Part shown: positions 7,294-14,477 of the stretch, one piece after another | Layout of the letters: each line of letters begins with the position of its first letter | Numbering within the stretch: the stretch's first letter is position 1 | Assembly: GCA_030637065.1 (NCBI GenBank) | Contig: DAOVVQ010000057.1 | Location: 1-16,039 of the forward strand | Direction: 5' to 3' | DNA from: Planctomycetota bacterium | GTDB taxonomy: Bacteria; Planctomycetota; Phycisphaerae; Sedimentisphaerales; Anaerohalosphaeraceae | DNA length: 16,039 nucleotides | Position numbers and translations under genes: made by a program | Notes under the pieces: generated by a model | Told to the model about the DNA's origin: nothing | The model's input: only the letters and a program-made list of their open reading frames with translations | Databases searched by the model: none

Positions 7294-7635
7294 TCAGCCG
7301 ATAGCATCCGAACCTTTTTCGCCGGTTCGGATTCGAATACATTCGGGCAGGTCGAGCACAAAGATCTTACCGTCACCGATCGCCCCCGTCTTGGCGCCGG
7401 CGACTATTGCCTCGACCGTTTTATCCGCAAAATCGTCGTTGACACCGATCTCGATCCGGACCTTCTTAAGCAGGTTCACCTCGAACTTAATGCCGCGATA
7501 GCTTTCCTCGTAGCCCTGCTGTTCGCCGCAACCCAGGGCGTTCGTCACGGACATCTTACCGATGTCCGCCGCAAACAGGGCCTTCTTGACATCCTCAAGT
7601 TTGTGCGGCTGAATATAAGCTATTACAAGTTTCAT
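7294..7635 (-). CDS. glnB: PII nitrogen regulatory protein without the uridylylation tyrosine
   Basis: A 113-residue PII trimer subunit that binds ATP/ADP and 2-oxoglutarate and, in known systems, blocks the Amt channel with its T-loop. The family sequence is intact: T-loop with Gln39 (GCGEQQGYEESYRG), Lys58, IGDGKIFV, and ATP-site arginines in IRIRTGE. Position 51, the tyrosine uridylylated by GlnD in E. coli (AEY), is Phe here (IKF), and position 49 (Ser, phosphorylated in cyanobacteria) is Ile. So none of the known T-loop modification residues is present; ligand binding alone probably sets its state. It is last in the operon, 29 nt after amt, with GGAAGG before the ATG. By context it could equally be called glnK. 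Confidence 0.95.
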   Translation of the reverse strand: MKLVIAYIQPHKLEDVKKALFAADIGKMSVTNALGCGEQQGYEESYRGIKFEVNLLKKVRIEIGVNDDFADKTVEAIVAGAKTGAIGDGKIFVLDLPECIRIRTGEKGSDAIG

Positions 7636-7664
7636 CTCTTGCCTTCCTTTCTCATTGATCGCGA

Positions 7665-9008
7665 TTACATTACCGAAAAGATCTGGAAGCCTGCATAAGC
7701 CTCCATACCGTGTTCGCCGATATCAAGCCCTTTAAGCTCCTCTTCGCTGCTGACACGCAGCCCAATGGTCTTGCTTATAGCATAGAACAGAACCAACCCA
7801 AGGCCAAACGCCCACACAAAAGCCGAACCGACACCCAGCATCTGAACACCAAGCTGCTTTAGGCCGCCGCCGTAGAACAGGCCGCTGTCGATATTAAACA
7901 GCCCAACGGCGAGAGTACCCCACGCCCCGCAGACACCGTGAACGCTCACAGCACCGACGGGATCGTCGATCTTCAGCCCGTCATCGATAAACAAAACGCT
8001 AACAACAACCAGTGCCCCGCCGATCGCGCCTATTATCATCGCACCGATCGGAGAAACCCCATCACAGCCGGCGGTAATGGAAACCAGGCCGGCCAATGCA
8101 CCGTTTAAGGCCATCGAGGCATCGGGTTTCTTGATCATCACCCATGAAACACACATCGCAACGATCGCACCCGCCGCAGCGGCAATATTCGTAGTTACCG
8201 CAATATAACCGATCGATCCGTCCCCGGTCGTGGTACTGCCGGGATTAAATCCGAACCAGCCGAACCAAAGGATAAACACACCAAGAGCCGCCAACGGTAT
8301 GTTATGGCCAAGGATAGCCTTGGGCTTGCCATCGGGTCCGTACTTGCCGACCCGGGGCCCTAAAACGATCGCACCGGCAAGAGCAAGCCAACCACCCACG
8401 GAGTGAACCACGGTAGAGCCGGCAAAGTCCAGGAAGCCGATATTCTCGAGCCACCCGCCGCCATCTAACAAACCACCCCAGGCCCACGACCCGAAGATCG
8501 GGTAGATCAGCAGCGTAATAAAGAAGCTGTAAGCAAGATAGCCGACAAATTTGGTACGCTCAGCCATCGCACCGGAAACGATCGTCGCGGCAGTAGCTGC
8601 GAACACCGTCTGGAATATAAGAAACGTCCAGTTCCAGTCAGTACCGGGCTCAACACCGCTCATACCGAAAAGCGTAGTCCCGAACAGGCCGTTGCTCTCG
8701 CCGAACATCAGACCGAACCCGATAAGGAAGAACGCTATAGTCCCAACGGAAAAATCCATAAGATTCTTCATAAGAATATTCACCGCGTTCTTGGCCCGCG
8801 TAAAACCAGCCTCGACCATCGCGAAACCAGCCTGCATGAAGAACACCAGAAACGCCGCTATACAGGTCCACACGATGTTAAGGTTAAGCTGCAATTCTTC
8901 CTTTGCCGCCTCGACCGCAGCGACATCACCGCTACTCGATTCACCATACACCGGCATGACCATTACGCCTGCCAATAACAAAATGACACCAAAAAGCAAC
9001 TTTCTCAC
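7665..9008 (-). CDS. amt: Ammonium transporter (Amt family)
   Basis: An inner-membrane trimeric ammonium channel of 447 residues. An N-terminal signal-like segment (ending about VYGES, residue 23) precedes the 11 membrane helices, as in E. coli AmtB. The twin pore histidines are His202 (STVVHSVGG) and His357 (VSVHGVCGAWG). Candidate Phe-gate residues are Phe136 (FQTVFAA) and Phe254 (GWFGFNPGS). The cytoplasmic tail ends in GLDIGEHGMEAY, the segment PII proteins contact. The start is GTG, with AAAGGG 7 nt upstream. It lies between the porin gene (25-nt gap) and glnB (29-nt gap), forming one operon under a sigma-54 promoter; linkage of Amt and PII in one operon is typical. Confidence 0.97.
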   Translation of the reverse strand: MRKLLFGVILLLAGVMVMPVYGESSSGDVAAVEAAKEELQLNLNIVWTCIAAFLVFFMQAGFAMVEAGFTRAKNAVNILMKNLMDFSVGTIAFFLIGFGLMFGESNGLFGTTLFGMSGVEPGTDWNWTFLIFQTVFAATAATIVSGAMAERTKFVGYLAYSFFITLLIYPIFGSWAWGGLLDGGGWLENIGFLDFAGSTVVHSVGGWLALAGAIVLGPRVGKYGPDGKPKAILGHNIPLAALGVFILWFGWFGFNPGSTTTGDGSIGYIAVTTNIAAAAGAIVAMCVSWVMIKKPDASMALNGALAGLVSITAGCDGVSPIGAMIIGAIGGALVVVSVLFIDDGLKIDDPVGAVSVHGVCGAWGTLAVGLFNIDSGLFYGGGLKQLGVQMLGVGSAFVWAFGLGLVLFYAISKTIGLRVSSEEELKGLDIGEHGMEAYAGFQIFSVM

Positions 9009-9033
9009 TTTACTACCCTTTCAAAAAATGTCC

Positions 9034-9798
9034 CTAAAAACCTTTTGACAAACTCACACCCGCAAAAAAGTAATCACTGTTCGTTCCATACGCATCGGTA
9101 TTCCGTATATCGTCGCTGACCAGCGCAACATAGTTCAAACTCGTCGTCACGGTCCATCCGCCAAGCTCCACCGGAAACCCTACCGAGACTGCAAGGTCCT
9201 GCATCTTGTTCTCGTCGACCCCCCAATAATAATCATTGTAAGAACCGCTCCCCCAGCCAAGGCTCGCACCGATATCCAACCCGACAGGGACGCCCGCCGC
9301 CAGTTCGCCGATCTCTTCGACACTGTACCCGGCGCCCAGCGCGACATAAGAACCCTCCGCCTCGTCAAGGTCATGATACACCGTTACAGAGGGACTAAAC
9401 GGCAGATCAAAACTCAGACCCCAGTAAGCCTCCGTCGTATCCTTGACCGCTGTCCCGGGAAAATCATAATAGATCAAACCAACCGAGTAACCCACGCCAT
9501 CGACGCCCGGCAGATCCGATGAATAGTCAAACGAATAGTCGACCTCCGAAAAATCGCCGCTGTTGCCGTTTATGTTAGTCGTATCCATATTGCCCCAGAT
9601 CGCCGCAGTTAAACCACCAAAGCCGGCACTTAGCCCCGGCTGAAAAACCGGGTCATCACTGAGATTTTGACCTCGCCAGATATACTTACCGAAATAATCC
9701 GCCGTCAACTCAAACTCAACCGGCTCTTCCGCGATCGCCATAGACGAACCCACCGCAAACACACTCAATCCAATAACTGCAAATTTCAATAACTCCAT
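9034..9798 (-). CDS. TorF-like putative outer-membrane porin
   Basis: A 254-residue exported protein with a clear signal peptide (hydrophobic 5-20, cleavage likely after AIA, about residue 23). The mature protein begins EPVEFELTADYFGKYIWRGQNLSDDPVFQPGLSAGF, which resembles the Gcw_chp/TorF putative-porin family. Alternating aromatic and polar strands, aromatic-rich turns (YNDYYWG, SDYFFAG) and a terminal Phe (VSLSKGF) fit an outer-membrane beta-barrel. It is the first gene of the porin-amt-glnB operon (AGGAGG 9 nt before the ATG), suggesting passage of ammonium or small amines across the outer membrane. Family assignment is by memory of motifs; substrate is inference from context. Confidence 0.75.
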   Translation of the reverse strand: MELLKFAVIGLSVFAVGSSMAIAEEPVEFELTADYFGKYIWRGQNLSDDPVFQPGLSAGFGGLTAAIWGNMDTTNINGNSGDFSEVDYSFDYSSDLPGVDGVGYSVGLIYYDFPGTAVKDTTEAYWGLSFDLPFSPSVTVYHDLDEAEGSYVALGAGYSVEEIGELAAGVPVGLDIGASLGWGSGSYNDYYWGVDENKMQDLAVSVGFPVELGGWTVTTSLNYVALVSDDIRNTDAYGTNSDYFFAGVSLSKGF

Positions 9799-9900
9799 CT
9801 TGCTAAACCTCCTGACAATTTGAAAATTCCATTAATCCAACCAAAAACGTTAACTCAATTTACAATGAACGGTTCGAACCAGGTTCGGTGGTAGGTATTA

Positions 9901-9915
9901 GCAAGGGCCGTGCCA
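9901..9915 (-). promoter_or_regulatory. Sigma-54 promoter of the porin-amt-glnB operon
   Basis: The minus strand reads TGGCAC-GGCCC-TTGCT, an exact -24/-12 element, about 100 bp before the porin ATG. About 30 bp further upstream lies the dyad ACAC-N10-GTGT (9945-9962), a possible but weak activator site. Canonical NifA sites (TGT-N10-ACA) were not found. Confidence 0.9.
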
Positions 9916-10001
9916 GAAAAATTTTAATTTTATAACTACTGCTAACACAAGGAGTTACGTGTATTACTCGCCCATTTGCCGTCATTGCATAAATTACATA
10001 T

Positions 10002-10030
10002 TTGTTTTTCATGGCACGATATGTTACAAT
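10002..10030 (+). promoter_or_regulatory. Sigma-70-type promoter of the activator gene
   Basis: TTGTTT (10002-10007) and TACAAT (10025-10030) are separated by 17 bp, about 45 bp before the GTG start at 10075. This fits a housekeeping promoter, so the activator would be made independently of the sigma-54 promoter that diverges from the same region. Confidence 0.6.
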
Positions 10031-10074
10031 TATGTCTTAATGGGCACCGAATCTTACAATAAGGAGCATTAGTT

Positions 10075-11649
10075 GTGGCAAGCAAAAATACAGAACCGGA
10101 TAGCCAGGCGCCCCTGCCCAGCCGGCATGGCCACCAGATGGAAACCCTCTACCAGATCAGCCATATTCTGACCGCTGGCACCCCGCAGAAGCAGGCTTTA
10201 ACTGAGGTCCTCGACACGCTGGACCGCGAACTTGGAATGAACTGCGGAACGGTTACGCTGCTCGCCCCCGATGGGAGCGACATTATGATCGAGGTCGCTC
10301 ACAACATCCCCGAGCAGCAGCGGCTGGCTGTGCGATACAGGATAGGCGAAGGGGTAACCGGCCAGGTAATGCAGACCGGAAAGGCCATGGCGATCCCGAA
10401 GGTCTCGCAGGAGCCGCTTTTCCTGAACCGCTTCAACCGACAAAGCGACACCGATGAGGAGATCAGTTTCATCTGCGTGCCGATCATGATCGGTCGCGAA
10501 GTGATCGGGACGATATCCGTCGACCGCGTTTTTGCCCGGTTAGCCGCGCTCGAAGAAGATCAGCGTGCCCTGAGTATCGTCGCGAGCATGATCGCCAACA
10601 GCGTCCGCGCCCAGAGGGAGATCGCTCACCAGAGAGAGGCCTTCGAGGACGAGAACCTCCGGCTCCGCAACGAGCTTCAGGATAAGTTCCGACCCGAGAA
10701 TATCATCGGCAACTCGAACGCCATGCGCGAGGTCTACCGCGCTATCCACCAGGTGGCTGCCAGCGATACGACCGTTCTCATTCGCGGCGAAAGCGGGACG
10801 GGCAAGGAACTCGTCGCACACGCATTACACTATTCCAGCCCAAGGGCCAAGGGACCCTTTGTCCGCGTAAACTGCGCAGCGCTAAACGAAAACCTGCTCG
10901 AAAGCGAACTGTTCGGCCATGAAAAAGGCGCCTTCACCGGCGCAACCCAAAGCCGCAAAGGACGCATCGAGGAAGCGGATAACGGGACGCTCTTTCTCGA
11001 CGAGATCGGCGAATTCTCCCAAGCTACGCAGGTAAAGCTGCTTCGGGCGCTTCAGGAACGTGAATTCCAGCGGGTCGGCAGCAATCGCACCATCAAGGCA
11101 AACACCCGCATCATAGTCGCAACCAATCGGAATCTGGAAACAGCCGTCGACGATGGGACGTTCCGCCAGGACCTCTACTACCGCATAAATGTCTTCCCCA
11201 TCTTCCTGCCGCCCCTGCGCGACCGCAAGGACGACATCCTGCTTTTGGCCGATTTTTTCATCGAGCAGTACGCCGGCAGGATGGGCAAGGACATAAGGCG
11301 GATCAGCACGCCGGCGATCAACATGATGATTGCGTACCACTGGCCGGGAAACGTCCGCGAGTTGGAAAACTGCATCGAACGGGCTGTGCTGCTTACTACG
11401 GATAATGTCATTCACGGCCATCATCTGCCGCCCACGCTGCAAACGTCCGACGCGACAGATACGATCGGAACCGGGTCGCTGAGCGAAAAAACCGCGCTGT
11501 TCGAGCGGGACATCATCGTCGACGCCCTTAAGCGATGCAACGGCAACCTTGCGGGGACGGCCCGGGACCTCGGCACAACCGCCCGGATCATCCGCTACAA
11601 GGTCAAGGAATTAGGGATCGACTACCATCGCTACCGGCGGACGCGATAG
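10075..11649 (+). CDS. NifA-like sigma-54-dependent activator (GAF, AAA+, Fis HTH)
   Basis: A 524-residue enhancer-binding protein. A GAF domain (about 24-175, with LGMNCGTVTLL, YRIGEGVTGQV and FICVPIMIGREVIGTISVDR) most resembles the NifA/AnfA GAF. A coiled-coil linker leads to an AAA+ domain (206-435) with Walker A GESGTGKE (238-245), the sigma-54 contact GAFTGA (285-290), Walker B TLFLDE (305-310) and arginines in RQDLYYR. The C-terminal Fis-type helix-turn-helix (about 476-515) reads NLAGTARDLGTTARIIRYKVKELGI. There is no receiver domain, so it is not NtrC, and no interdomain cysteine cluster as in oxygen-sensitive NifA. The start is GTG with AAGGAG 8 nt upstream. It diverges from the porin-amt-glnB operon, and three sigma-54 promoters lie within 3 kb. 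Control of ammonium genes, with the GAF domain sensing 2-oxoglutarate or another ligand, is inference; no nif genes are visible. NorR is an alternative relative. Confidence 0.88.
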   Translation: MASKNTEPDSQAPLPSRHGHQMETLYQISHILTAGTPQKQALTEVLDTLDRELGMNCGTVTLLAPDGSDIMIEVAHNIPEQQRLAVRYRIGEGVTGQVMQTGKAMAIPKVSQEPLFLNRFNRQSDTDEEISFICVPIMIGREVIGTISVDRVFARLAALEEDQRALSIVASMIANSVRAQREIAHQREAFEDENLRLRNELQDKFRPENIIGNSNAMREVYRAIHQVAASDTTVLIRGESGTGKELVAHALHYSSPRAKGPFVRVNCAALNENLLESELFGHEKGAFTGATQSRKGRIEEADNGTLFLDEIGEFSQATQVKLLRALQEREFQRVGSNRTIKANTRIIVATNRNLETAVDDGTFRQDLYYRINVFPIFLPPLRDRKDDILLLADFFIEQYAGRMGKDIRRISTPAINMMIAYHWPGNVRELENCIERAVLLTTDNVIHGHHLPPTLQTSDATDTIGTGSLSEKTALFERDIIVDALKRCNGNLAGTARDLGTTARIIRYKVKELGIDYHRYRRTR

Positions 11650-11712
11650 GGCATTGTTGTGTATAGCTGCCGGTAGCAGCACATCGACGATCGAATTCAC
11701 AGTTCGCAGCAA

Positions 11713-11802
11713 GGGTGGCAGCGCGTCCCGATTTATCGGGACCGATGGGCGATTGCACATTGGCACCCACTATCGGTTTGCTGCGCAAACACGCTGCCAC
11801 CC
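11713..11802. repeat. Multi-branched palindromic repeat in a convergent intergenic region
   Basis: An outer 11-bp perfect stem, GGGTGGCAGCG (11713-11723) with CGCTGCCACCC (11792-11802), encloses three further inverted repeats. These are GTCCCGAT-tt-ATCGGGAC (11725-11742), an imperfect CGATGGG...CCC...ATCG arm (11743-11775) and GTTTGC-tgc-GCAAAC (11776-11790). It could serve as a bidirectional terminator for the activator and hemerythrin genes. The architecture resembles a dispersed REP- or MITE-type element, but only one copy is in this window. It lacks tRNA invariants. Confidence 0.75.
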
Positions 11803-11837
11803 ATGCTGACGGACTGGCGTGCAGTTTTTTGTTGCGA

Positions 11838-12626
11838 TCAGACGTGTACTCCGCAGTATCCTATTTCGTCGCAAACCGCCTTCATTCTGAGCCAGACCTT
11901 CGGGTCGGTGATAATCTCGATGGCGATGGGGAAGAGGATCTCTTCTTCCTGGGCGAAATGGTCCATCACGGCCCGGCAAAAGTGCAGCGTGATGAACTTG
12001 AGTCGGATGATGAATTCGCTGTACCGCTCCTCATCGTAGGTATTGACCAGGCGGACGAGATCGTCGATGGCGACCTTGAAATACGAATGTTCGCACTGGG
12101 CGCTGCGGCAAAGACCGCTACAGCCGTGCCTTCGTATGGTGGGAAAGATGACCTCGTCTTCCCGCTGAAAGTGCTCGACGGCTGCATCGAGGTGCTCGAT
12201 GATGTGAGAGAGGCGGCGATATTGGCTGCTGACATCGGTCAGTGAGCCGGCGACCTCGATATCCCTGACGACGGTGCGGAGATCGACGATGAAGCAGCGG
12301 ATCATGTCGTGCTCGGCTGTGACCTTTCGCAGGATATGGCCGAATCGCAGCTTGGCGCGGAAGCCCGAGCCGCTGCCTTCGAGGATGCCCATTACGACGA
12401 AGGTGCGGAGCAATTGGCGTGCCCGTTTGGTCGAGTAGCCTTCGTGGATGAGGTTTCGCTCGGCGGCGGCGATCTCGCCCGGCGCGATGGAACTGACCAG
12501 TTTAACGGCCTCCTTCCGCAGCAGGCGGGGGTTTTCGCCGTGGCTGAGCCGCTCGAGGAGCGTTGTTAGTATTCTTGTGCTTGCCTCTGACTGCCGCGTT
12601 TTTCTGTTCGGTTGTGCGTTTGCCAT
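11838..12626 (-). CDS. DUF438/hemerythrin HHE-domain protein
   Basis: I take the ATG at 12626 (262 residues) because GGAGG lies 8 nt upstream; an open frame continues further up, but that part covers the promoter. Residues about 17-65 (ILTTLLERLSHGENPRLLRKEAVKLVSSIAPGEIAAAERNLIHEG) fit DUF438. Residues about 95-240 form a hemerythrin-like four-helix bundle with iron-ligand patterns HIIEHLDAAVEHFQREDEVIFP (His141, 145, 152, Glu156) and HFCRAVMDHFAQEEEILFP (His215, 223, Glu227), plus His106. A CSGLCRSAQC cluster lies between the helices. Such proteins bind a di-iron centre and are linked to oxygen or NO sensing and defence, or iron handling; the role here is unknown. A sigma-54 promoter 72 bp upstream ties it to the local nitrogen regulon. 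It converges with the activator gene. Confidence 0.85.
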   Translation of the reverse strand: MANAQPNRKTRQSEASTRILTTLLERLSHGENPRLLRKEAVKLVSSIAPGEIAAAERNLIHEGYSTKRARQLLRTFVVMGILEGSGSGFRAKLRFGHILRKVTAEHDMIRCFIVDLRTVVRDIEVAGSLTDVSSQYRRLSHIIEHLDAAVEHFQREDEVIFPTIRRHGCSGLCRSAQCEHSYFKVAIDDLVRLVNTYDEERYSEFIIRLKFITLHFCRAVMDHFAQEEEILFPIAIEIITDPKVWLRMKAVCDEIGYCGVHV

Positions 12627-12697
12627 CCTTACGCCCTCCGACGAAACCTTGCCTGAAATCCATTTAGCGTAACATCCATTCCCGATAAGAAAGAAAA

Positions 12698-12712
12698 GCA
12701 AACCGCGTGCCA
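12698..12712 (-). promoter_or_regulatory. Sigma-54 promoter of the hemerythrin gene
   Basis: The minus strand reads TTGGCAC-GCGGT-TTGCT, an exact -24/-12 element 72 bp before the hemerythrin ATG. Just upstream are two direct AAGTGGGC repeats 11 bp apart (12719-12726 and 12730-12737). Confidence 0.88.
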
Positions 12713-12761
12713 AGGCAAAAGTGGGCGTTAAGTGGGCAAAAACGAGGATGCTTGCCGCAAG

Positions 12762-12793
12762 ATTCGCATTTTGACGGAGCAAACTGCGAGAAT
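12762..12793. promoter_or_regulatory. Inverted repeat upstream of the hemerythrin promoter
   Basis: ATTC-GCA-T-TTTG and CAAA-C-TGC-GA-GAAT form an inverted repeat with a two-base bulge and one mismatch around a 6-nt loop. It lies about 50-80 bp upstream of the -24 box, where an enhancer site could be. It also lies 19 nt after the GH144 gene stop, so it could be that gene's terminator hairpin, although no T-run follows. Confidence 0.35.
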
Positions 12794-12811
12794 TATCAGC
12801 GACGACCATTC

Positions 12812-14440
12812 TTACTTAGCTGGATCGTCAATTTCCCAGCCGATCGCTTCGAGCATCGGCTCTATCTCAGGGTTCGACATGAACATCCTCCAGCACAGGG
12901 CCGTGCGGTAGTTCTCGATCATGCAGATGATCGGTCCCTGGTCGATCGCCAGATAGCTTTTGGCGAACCAGTCTCGATCGAGGTTGAACGAATCGTGGAA
13001 GCCGAACGGCCCCCAAAGCCGGTCGCCGTATTCATGGTAATAGTGCTTAAGGGTCGCGATGGATTCTTCGGGGGTATAGGGCATTGCGCTGATGGCGGCT
13101 GTCGGTGCGATCGTTCCGTTGTCCCGTGTTAAGGGGTCGAGCCCGCGATAGCCGTCCGGCGTGTCGCAGGAGGTCAGGCCCCAGACGAGCGGTCCGTATC
13201 CTTTGAAGTTGTTTGGATTTTCGATGCTGTATGCGCGGTGTATCAGCGAGATGTTCCGGCTGTTGTCGAAGTAATTGCAGAAGCCATCGCTTTTTCCGCG
13301 CGGATCGAAACCGATAAAAGAGTAATGCGTAAAGAACAGCCTGCCGCCCTTGGGCCATCCGACCCATTGTTTGTATCCGTAGTATTCGTTTCCGTTTGCG
13401 TATTCCTCGGGGTCGCCTATCCAGCCTTCGTGATAACATTCCGGCGGTATCGGGTGCGTCGGCGATGCGATCGCCAGCAGATAGGTGATCATGCACTCGT
13501 TGAAGTGCCCGCCGATTGCATGGTCCATCATCCAGCCGTAGTTCGGCGACCAGTGCCAGTAGAGCCGCTTTCCATCCGGGTATCTGAGGAACCAGTCCCA
13601 CTCGACCTGACGCCATAATCCGGTTATTCGCCGGCGGATTTCATTTTCCACCGGGTCGTCGCGATCAAAATACTGCCTGACGGTCAGCATCCCCTGTATC
13701 AGAAACGAGGTTTCCACGATATCGGCCCCATCGTCGGCGCGGATATCGCCGCTTCTGGCGAATGGGACCGCCTCTCCGGTTATTCCATCGAGCCAGTGCG
13801 ACCATACCCCGTGAAATCGCTCGGCCTTTTCTTCGAGAAACGTTAAGATCGTCAGCAGTCTTTCGGCTGCGGCGTCGCGGGTTACAAAACCTCTGTCGGC
13901 GCCGACCATGATCGCCATGATCCCAAAGCCCGTCCCGCCGATCGTGCAGCGGTCTTTGAGGTGGTTTCGCTCTCTTATCAGGCCGCTTACGGGGTGGGCA
14001 TTATCCCAGAAATATCGAAACGTCGCCTCCTGAACCGATGTGAGCAACTCCTCGTCGGTCATAGCTCTGGAGTTTGCAGAGACGGACGGTGATAATGTCG
14101 AATACTCTTTGCCATTTTCAAAGACCTTGCTCACCCGGTAGTGGAAGGTTTTATCATTTTCACCGAAGAAATCGCTATAAATATGCGTGGGATGCGGGTC
14201 CTGATTCAGCTTTGCAAAGGGCCCGTTTTCTTCAGGCGACCGATAGATATTATATCCAGCTAAATATTCATCGTCCGCCGGCTCCCACTGCACGTCTATT
14301 CGGCTATCGTGGCCGGTTGCTGTCAGGCCCCGGATCCCTTCGACGGGAGCTTTTTTGCCGCACGCCGGGACGATAATGAGCAGTAAAAACACAGAAAGAC
14401 GCTTTAACAGCCGGTTGTTATTTATAATTGAGTTTTTCAT
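12812..14440 (-). CDS. Lipoprotein FN3 plus glucoamylase-family (GH144-type) glycoside hydrolase
   Basis: A 542-residue protein with a lipoprotein signal (LSVFLLLIIVPAC, lipid Cys27), a fibronectin type III domain (about 34-125, with WEPADDEYLAGYNIYRS and FHYRVSKV), and a C-terminal alpha-barrel (about 130-535). Motifs such as EATFRYFWDNAHPVSGLIRER, GGTGFGIMAIMVG, ADIVETSFLIQGML, HWSPNYGW, HFNECMITYLLA, LFFTHYSFIGFDPRG and GPFGFHDSFN fit the Glycoamylase (COG5368) family. This family includes GH144 endo-beta-1,2-glucanases. It lies 37 nt after a GH3 beta-glucosidase gene, consistent with a surface enzyme cutting a beta-glucan whose products the GH3 trims. Beta-1,2-glucan as substrate is inferred from family and neighbour. 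The Shine-Dalgarno sequence is weak. Confidence 0.85.
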   Translation of the reverse strand: MKNSIINNNRLLKRLSVFLLLIIVPACGKKAPVEGIRGLTATGHDSRIDVQWEPADDEYLAGYNIYRSPEENGPFAKLNQDPHPTHIYSDFFGENDKTFHYRVSKVFENGKEYSTLSPSVSANSRAMTDEELLTSVQEATFRYFWDNAHPVSGLIRERNHLKDRCTIGGTGFGIMAIMVGADRGFVTRDAAAERLLTILTFLEEKAERFHGVWSHWLDGITGEAVPFARSGDIRADDGADIVETSFLIQGMLTVRQYFDRDDPVENEIRRRITGLWRQVEWDWFLRYPDGKRLYWHWSPNYGWMMDHAIGGHFNECMITYLLAIASPTHPIPPECYHEGWIGDPEEYANGNEYYGYKQWVGWPKGGRLFFTHYSFIGFDPRGKSDGFCNYFDNSRNISLIHRAYSIENPNNFKGYGPLVWGLTSCDTPDGYRGLDPLTRDNGTIAPTAAISAMPYTPEESIATLKHYYHEYGDRLWGPFGFHDSFNLDRDWFAKSYLAIDQGPIICMIENYRTALCWRMFMSNPEIEPMLEAIGWEIDDPAK

Positions 14441-14477
14441 AAGTCAGAGTAAAACGATCCGTCCCTGTGTAATATTG

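Noticed and set aside
10012..10030. TGGCAC on the plus strand before the activator, as a sigma-54 promoter
   Set aside because: The -12 TTGC is missing at the 5-nt spacing; a sigma-70-like pair with a 17-bp spacer overlaps it and fits better.
9799..10074. Canonical NifA sites (TGT-N10-ACA) in the divergent region
   Set aside because: I checked each TGT by eye; only near misses (ending ACG or ACC) occur.
11713..11802. Cloverleaf-like fold as a tRNA gene
   Set aside because: The stem lengths are wrong and there are no D-loop or T-loop invariant bases, so it is treated as a palindromic repeat.
12627..12809. N-terminal extension of the hemerythrin protein from an upstream start
   Set aside because: It would run across the sigma-54 promoter and has no ribosome site; the ATG at 12626 has GGAGG at good spacing.
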